Shown here: piece after piece, positions 6,551 through 10,105 of the stretch
How positions within the stretch are numbered: the stretch's first letter is position 1
Layout: every line of letters starts with the position of its first letter
Source of the DNA: Nitrospinaceae bacterium
GTDB lineage: Bacteria; Nitrospinota; Nitrospinia; Nitrospinales; VA-1
NCBI GenBank assembly: GCA_029261675.1
Contig: JAJDBA010000258.1
Span: forward strand, 1 to 10,105
DNA: 10,105 nt
Reading direction: 5' to 3'
Notes under the pieces: generated by a model
Told to the model about the DNA's origin: nothing
The model's database searches: none
What the model saw: only the letters and a program-made list of their open reading frames with translations
Program-made: the position numbers and the translations under genes

Positions 6551-8728
6551 AAAACTATATTCAACACCACCAAACATTGAAAACGGTGTGCCGGGAATAA
6601 ATTGATTTGCATCATTACCATTTGAATTATTAGCAATGTTAAGAGTTTCAGCGTAGGCTTCATCCGTAATATTTTTAGCTTCCAAAAATAATCGGTAATT
6701 ACTTTTCTTTGGCTTATAACCTGCGCGAAGGCCTAAAACTGCCCATGCTGGAGCTTCCAAGGTGTTAGCAAAATCAACTGTGTTTGGCGAATTTGCTTCC
6801 AAATTTGGACCAAATGAAAATCCCGAACGATGCTGATACATAACTTCAACAAGTCCTACATGCTCTGGAATTCCTGGCAATGTGTTATTGCCAAAACTTA
6901 CATCGTCATCAAAACGAAAATTGCTCCAGGTGTAAGAACCACGAACACGAAGATTATCCCCAGAGTTTATGAAATCCATCGGAAGGTTGGACTCCATCCC
7001 AAACTCGATTCCAGTATGTAGAGAGTCATCTGCATTACCCGTTAAAAAAGTCTGGGATTGTGGAGGACTTTCAACAACAAGTAATTCATCTTCCACCCAT
7101 GAATGAAAAATATTTGCTTCCCAAGAGAAAAGAGAAGAACCTCCTCTTGTACCGATCTCAACGGTGGTTGCGGTTTGATCTTTTACTGGATTACCGCCAT
7201 TAATATCGGTGGAATTATTTAAAGTTTTTGCCTGGAAACTACGACTAACATTCCCATAAATCTGGACTTGTTCGTGAGCTTGCCAGATCAATCCGGCTTT
7301 GGGATTCCATCCTGCGGAATCTGCCATATCGTTGCTATATTGAGGGAATGTGCGCGTAAACTCTTGGCGCTTGTAAATCCCTTGAACCCCAAGAACAAGA
7401 TCTAAGTTTTTTACGATTGATATGCGATCCTGAAAATAAGCTTCAAGAAGCAAATAATCATCTTCCTCACGATCTTGTAAGGTAGATTTTTCATTATTTG
7501 CCACGTTATAGTCTTCATCTTTAATCCACATGTATTGAGTATTCAGACCCATTTCTATGTGGTTGTCTTTACCAAACCAGTTGCTGGTTCGCTCGTTCCT
7601 AATAACTACACCCGCTTCCTGCCAGAGATCTTCAAAAACACCAAAGGAGTTATTAAAAGGGAACCTGAAATCGTTCCTCATGTAAAAAGTCCCAATTGAA
7701 ATATTGCCCCAATCATCCGTATTCATGCTATGACGCAGAGAAACTCTTTGGCTGGGAATTTTGAAATCTTGTTGAACAGGACTTCGTCTATTTTTTGTTG
7801 GGTCGGCTCTCAAATCTGCCAAGGACAATGTTGTTGAGTTTTCCCAACGGTGATCTTGAATATCAACTATTAGACGAGTTTCATTGTTTGAGTTCCAGCG
7901 ATAACCGAGGCTAAAAAAACCTTGAATGTTATCGTTGGTATTTGCAATTTGGCGAAATCCCTGAGATTCATAGTAGGCAAAAGACGAATACAAATCCCAT
8001 TTATCATCCGCCCATCCGTAACTGGCAACGGGATTTTTATAATCAAAGCTACCAAAAGTTATTCGTCCATTGAAACCAGGAGAGGTACGACCCGTATGAG
8101 TAATGATATTGATGGCTCCACCTAGGTTGGAACTTCCGAAGCTCAAAGCGTTTGCCCCCTTTTTAACTTCGACGTGATCCCAAACGTTAAAATTCAGAAT
8201 TTGAGTATCAGTGGCTCCGTTTGCTCGTGTAAGGGGGATACCATTTCTAAAAATTGAGATACCACGAATAGGACTGGCACCCGAGCGTACTCCTGACCCG
8301 CGAATATGAATCTTGGTTCCCTCGGTTACCCCCTTACTTCCAATATAAACACCGGGAATATATTCCAAAGCATCTTCCAATTGTAGGACTGCACTTTCTC
8401 GCATCTGTTGGGCATCAATGATATTGGCACCTCCTGGTATATTTTTTATTCTTTGTTCGCTTATTTCGAGAGAAGGTGCTCCTAAATCCAAAATGGGGGA
8501 GGGTGCAAAAATACTCACTTCTTTCAACGTTTCTGAAGAAGATCTATCGGAATTATTAATATCGTTTTGAGCTACCTTGAAAACAGGGTCAACGATGAAA
8601 TAGGAGTTGTTGACCTCTCCCGCAATAACCGTATGCACGGTATTAAGAAAAAAACAAATTGCAAAAATTAAAGTCGTTAATTTTTCAGGAATATATCTAA
8701 AAAAAATAAATCTTGTAGTCTGTTGCAT
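6548..8728 (-). CDS. TonB-dependent outer-membrane receptor (complete)
   Basis: 726 residues. The signal peptide spans about 1-36 (cleavage after VIA). A candidate TonB box lies at about 67-75 (TLKEVSIFA). The plug domain (about 90-210) shows NIPGGANIIDAQQM, ALEYIPGVYIG, KIHIRGSGVR, ISIFRNGIPLTRANG and VEVKKGANALSFGSSNLGGAINIIT, all diagnostic. The rest is a beta-barrel ending in FGGVEYSF with the terminal Phe recognised by the Bam machinery. It imports a ligand, probably a metal complex, across the outer membrane. GGGAG six bases before the ATG is a good ribosome site. The PepSY gene follows after 8 bases, a pairing common in iron-siderophore loci, and a Cys/His-rich exported protein is encoded upstream on the same strand. 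It is paralogous to the receptor at the left edge. The ligand is not predictable from the sequence. Confidence 0.96.
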   Translation of the reverse strand: MQQTTRFIFFRYIPEKLTTLIFAICFFLNTVHTVIAGEVNNSYFIVDPVFKVAQNDINNSDRSSSETLKEVSIFAPSPILDLGAPSLEISEQRIKNIPGGANIIDAQQMRESAVLQLEDALEYIPGVYIGSKGVTEGTKIHIRGSGVRSGASPIRGISIFRNGIPLTRANGATDTQILNFNVWDHVEVKKGANALSFGSSNLGGAINIITHTGRTSPGFNGRITFGSFDYKNPVASYGWADDKWDLYSSFAYYESQGFRQIANTNDNIQGFFSLGYRWNSNNETRLIVDIQDHRWENSTTLSLADLRADPTKNRRSPVQQDFKIPSQRVSLRHSMNTDDWGNISIGTFYMRNDFRFPFNNSFGVFEDLWQEAGVVIRNERTSNWFGKDNHIEMGLNTQYMWIKDEDYNVANNEKSTLQDREEDDYLLLEAYFQDRISIVKNLDLVLGVQGIYKRQEFTRTFPQYSNDMADSAGWNPKAGLIWQAHEQVQIYGNVSRSFQAKTLNNSTDINGGNPVKDQTATTVEIGTRGGSSLFSWEANIFHSWVEDELLVVESPPQSQTFLTGNADDSLHTGIEFGMESNLPMDFINSGDNLRVRGSYTWSNFRFDDDVSFGNNTLPGIPEHVGLVEVMYQHRSGFSFGPNLEANSPNTVDFANTLEAPAWAVLGLRAGYKPKKSNYRLFLEAKNITDEAYAETLNIANNSNGNDANQFIPGTPFSMFGGVEYSF

Positions 8729-8786
8729 TTGTAGCTCCCAAGTTGAATGCTAAGAACACACTCATAACTTCTCCATTTTCCAGACA

Positions 8787-8820
8787 TAACCTGAACCGAC
8801 TTTTGGGTCCTAATAGGTTA
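8787..8820 (-). promoter_or_regulatory. Possible leader hairpin before the receptor gene
   Basis: On the - strand TAACCT pairs with AGGTTA and, inside them, GGACC pairs with GGTTC (one G-T wobble), with a four-base bulge on one side. It would lie in the 5' leader about 60-90 bases before the ATG. This is weak evidence and could be chance. Confidence 0.25.
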
Positions 8821-8861
8821 ATTCGAACAATCCAAAATTAGAGATTATTAAGTGAATTATT

Positions 8862-8885
8862 AAAAGAGATCGAGTTCGCTCTTTT
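8862..8885 (-). terminator. Intrinsic terminator after the Cys/His-rich gene
   Basis: AAAAGAG (8862-8868) and CTCTTTT (8879-8885) form a perfect 7-bp stem around a ten-base loop that can add CGA/TCG pairs. In the - direction the stem is followed by TTTTAATAATT, a usable U-rich tract. It lies about 120 bases past the stop at 9008, separating that gene from the receptor gene. On + the tail TTTTCTTT would also suit termination. Confidence 0.5.
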
Positions 8886-9007
8886 CTTTAGCTTCAGAAC
8901 TATAAAAGTCGACTGTTTTTTAGAAAAAGGTCGCACAGTAAAACCAACCTTTGCATTTCAACAAGGCAGCCTTAAACCAGTCAGAAGTTTTTAAAAAGAG
9001 GAATTTC

Positions 9008-9478
9008 TTAGGAGACTACTTTGGGAGGTGGTGAAACAGAGTCCAGGAACAAGGAGTTCAGCTCAATTTGAATTGAAGTGAAACTGCTAGATGGGAATAG
9101 TGGAGGAGGTTGAATGCCCAGATTATTGGTAAAGAAGAAATCAAATCCAGATGCAGAAGACGAAATGGGAAGGGCAGATCTTTCACACGGTTTGGATAAA
9201 AAACAAACCTGTTTGCCGCCATCTCCTTTGTTTTTTAAATGATGTTGCTTCCCATGATTATGATGCGGACATGGTTCTGCCAGAAGCTTTTTGTGCATAG
9301 GGCAGTAATGTTTTAACTCCGCATTGCTTTTGGTAAAGGGAGAGGAAGGTTTCAACGAAGTAACCTCCATGAGCTCTGCATGGTCATGACCCATGCCTGC
9401 CATGACCAAACAAGGCAAACCCAGAAGAATTACAAACGCAAAAAGGTTCACAAATAAAATTCGGCGAAAAAATTTCAT
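9008..9478 (-). CDS. Small exported Cys/His-rich putative metal-binding protein
   Basis: 156 residues. A signal peptide (about 1-27, cleavage after VMA) precedes a mature start GMGHDH. The central segment carries potential soft-metal ligands: H57-Y-C59-P-M-H62, C70-P-H72-H73-N-H75, H79-H80, C92 and C98. The first resembles the YxCPMH motif of heavy-metal-binding domains. The C-terminal half is Ser/Phe/Pro-rich (PPPLFPSSSF, SPPPKVV). It is not a lipoprotein by motif, because LPC lacks an acceptable residue before Cys. I recognise no exact family; CopL- or DUF2946-like small periplasmic metal proteins encoded near receptor genes are the nearest analogy. The start is supported by the signal peptide, with AAGG about 7 bases upstream. 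A role in metal sensing, chaperoning or buffering for the receptor is inference. Confidence 0.75.
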   Translation of the reverse strand: MKFFRRILFVNLFAFVILLGLPCLVMAGMGHDHAELMEVTSLKPSSPFTKSNAELKHYCPMHKKLLAEPCPHHNHGKQHHLKNKGDGGKQVCFLSKPCERSALPISSSASGFDFFFTNNLGIQPPPLFPSSSFTSIQIELNSLFLDSVSPPPKVVS

Positions 9479-9645
9479 GGCTGACCTTAATGAATTACTC
9501 TTAAAAAAACAAGTTTTTTTTGATTTCAGTAATTTAAAGTTGACCCGGAAAATACTTACCCATTAGGTAATAATTCTTATATTAAAGTAGGAATGATTTT
9601 ATTTTGTAAAAAAGAAATGGGCTTGTTAGACATTTCATGCGGAAA
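9479..9645 (-). promoter_or_regulatory. Upstream region of the Cys/His-rich gene with operator-like palindrome
   Basis: The palindrome TTACC (9556-9560), CATTA, GGTAA (9566-9570) sits just downstream, in the - direction, of a possible -10 box TATAAG (9576-9581), where a repressor operator would be. I found no good -35 at normal spacing. Nearer the start, seven A, CAAG and eight T (9503-9521) form a homopolymer palindrome. A promoter is expected here because a strong terminator precedes it. Confidence 0.35.
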
Positions 9646-9674
9646 AAACAGGGAAGGGGTCAAATTCCCTGTTT
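9643..9674 (-). terminator. Strong intrinsic terminator overlapping the end of the DUF507 gene
   Basis: AAACAGGGAA (9646-9655) and TTCCCTGTTT (9665-9674) form a perfect 10-bp stem with a nine-base loop. On the - strand the right arm runs into six T's (plus-strand A's 9643-9648). The upstream arm encodes the last residues of the DUF507 protein, and its stop codon lies in the loop. Confidence 0.85.
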
Positions 9675-9935
9675 GTTCATGAATTCATCGAAATGTTTTT
9701 GGTACATGATGTCCCACTCTGGGGAACCTTCTCGCGGGGCATTTTTATAGGTGCTCATAATTCTTCTAGCTTCACCGTCTGCTTTATCGTCTAACTGTAA
9801 AATTTCTATCATTACGCGGGCGATATCTCGTCTTACATCATTCAGGTCGACCTTGTAGTCCAATTCATCTCGCTTGGCAAAGTCTTTAACGATGAGACTG
9901 CTAATATGACTGATTTTATCTCGGCTAATTTTCAT
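9660..9935 (-). CDS. DUF507 family protein, second of a tandem pair
   Basis: 91 residues, the usual length for DUF507. It starts MKISRDKISHISSLIVKD and continues with ELDYKVDLNDVRRDIARVMIEILQLDD, helical and charged, ending in WDIMYQKHFDEFMNKQGI. No signal peptide or membrane segment is visible, so it is cytoplasmic. The function of DUF507 is not known to me; members occur, often in pairs, in Aquificota, Nitrospirota and former Deltaproteobacteria. Its ATG overlaps the stop of the upstream gene by 4 bases, so the two are co-translated, and a terminator is built into its 3' end. It does not appear related to the uptake genes to its left. Confidence 0.85.
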   Translation of the reverse strand: MKISRDKISHISSLIVKDFAKRDELDYKVDLNDVRRDIARVMIEILQLDDKADGEARRIMSTYKNAPREGSPEWDIMYQKHFDEFMNKQGI

Positions 9936-10105
9936 AGAATAAGTCCACGCTCGCGAACCAGTTTAGATTTCACCATCTGGAATACTCGACCATAATCCAT
10001 CATACTTCTTTCATATTCTTCGGTTTTGGATTCGAGAAGCGTTTTTACTTCTTCGTTCAAAAGATCTTCAACCATCAAGTCTTCTGTTACGATCGCGACA
10101 ATAAT
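9932..10105 (-). CDS. DUF507-like protein, first of the tandem pair (5' end outside window)
   Basis: On the - strand a frame enters from the right edge and runs 57 codons to TGA (9934-9932): VTEDLMVEDLLNEEV, then KTLLESKTEEYERSMMDYGR and VFQMVKSKLVRERGLIL. The Glu-rich helix, E-Y-E-R-S-M-M-D-Y and the ending R-E-R-G-L-I-L fit the C-terminal half of DUF507 proteins; roughly 35 N-terminal residues would lie outside the window. Its stop overlaps the ATG of the next DUF507 gene (ATGA), which supports the frame. Function unknown. Confidence 0.75.
   Translation of the reverse strand: MIVAIVTEDLMVEDLLNEEVKTLLESKTEEYERSMMDYGRVFQMVKSKLVRERGLIL

Larger units (their letters stand above)
8729..9007 (-). 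other. Intergenic region upstream of the complete receptor gene
   Basis: 279 bases without a gene. It holds a terminator-like hairpin (8862-8885), a possible leader hairpin (8787-8820) and the GGGAG ribosome site of the receptor. The receptor promoter should lie between about 8790 and 8880, but I could not find a convincing -35/-10 pair. No cobalamin, TPP or other riboswitch core is visible. Confidence 0.4.

Noticed and set aside
7141..7150. Further copies of the TTCCTCCT hairpin at other CCTCCT or AGGAGG sites (7141, about 8430, about 9103)
   Set aside because: These lie inside coding sequence and have no matching CTTG/CAAG arms around them.
7870..8125. Short open frames on both strands inside the receptor gene, and similar ones at 39-290, 1167-1388, 1812-2222, 2406-2657, 5872-6347 and 6830-7021
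   Set aside because: They lie inside strongly supported genes, lack recognisable domains, and look like other-frame shadows.
8843..8861. Fur-box-like site before the receptor gene (another at about 9566-9584)
   Set aside because: By hand each matches only about 11 of 19 consensus positions in very AT-rich DNA, and the first overlaps the U-rich tail of a terminator. Not strong enough to call.
9503..9521. A-run/T-run palindrome as a terminator
   Set aside because: The stem would be only A-T pairs, and it sits just upstream of a start codon; low-complexity DNA is the simpler explanation.
1..10105. CRISPR array, tRNA, rRNA or insertion sequence
   Set aside because: No regular direct DNA repeats with spacers, no tRNA-like cloverleaf, no rRNA-like stretch and no transposase were seen. 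The periodic signal at 3025-3655 is the protein repeat in the 239-residue gene.

Overview
The window comes from a Gram-negative bacterium with a moderately AT-rich genome. The outer membrane is shown directly by two TonB-dependent receptors and a complete TonB-ExbB-ExbD energising set. The tandem pair of small DUF507-type genes at the right edge fits lineages such as Nitrospinota, Nitrospirota, Aquificota or the former Deltaproteobacteria. The marine nitrite-oxidiser-like Nitrospinota are my best guess, but this is inference from gene content only.

Layout. Left block, all on + strand: the 3' end of a TonB-dependent receptor (1-569); a 119-base spacer filled by two hairpins; a secreted BNR/sialidase-like beta-propeller with Cys-His motifs (689-1975); tonB (1972-2925, 4-base overlap with the propeller gene); a secreted protein made of nine 25-residue D-x-N-x-D-G repeats (2949-3668); exbB (3706-4374); and two exbD genes (4387-4776 and 4808-5218). 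The second ExbD has Asn in place of the membrane Asp that normally carries protons. Spacings are tight from 689 to 5218, so this is probably one operon.

Middle and right block, on - strand and convergent with the first: a small Cys/His-rich exported protein (9008-9478), then a full TonB-dependent receptor (6548-8728) translationally coupled to a PepSY-type four-helix membrane protein (5403-6539). The two receptors are clear paralogues. At the right edge, two overlapping DUF507 genes (9660-10105) end in a strong intrinsic terminator.

Together the genes look like an accessory island for taking up a scarce metal or metal complex (iron, heme or copper). The receptors import the ligand across the outer membrane, the dedicated TonB-ExbB-ExbD-ExbD complex energises them, the PepSY protein may reduce or handle the metal at the inner membrane, and the propeller, the repeat protein and the Cys/His protein are candidate periplasmic or surface metal handlers. 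The ligand cannot be read from the sequence.

The most unusual signal is not a gene. The same 27-base hairpin occurs twice (576-602 on +, 5354-5380 on -), each time in sense orientation just after the stop codon of an uptake gene. The stem shows a compensatory base-pair change, the loop TTCCTCCT is invariant, and each copy is followed three to four bases later by a second, longer hairpin of unrelated sequence. This looks like a conserved 3'-UTR RNA element.
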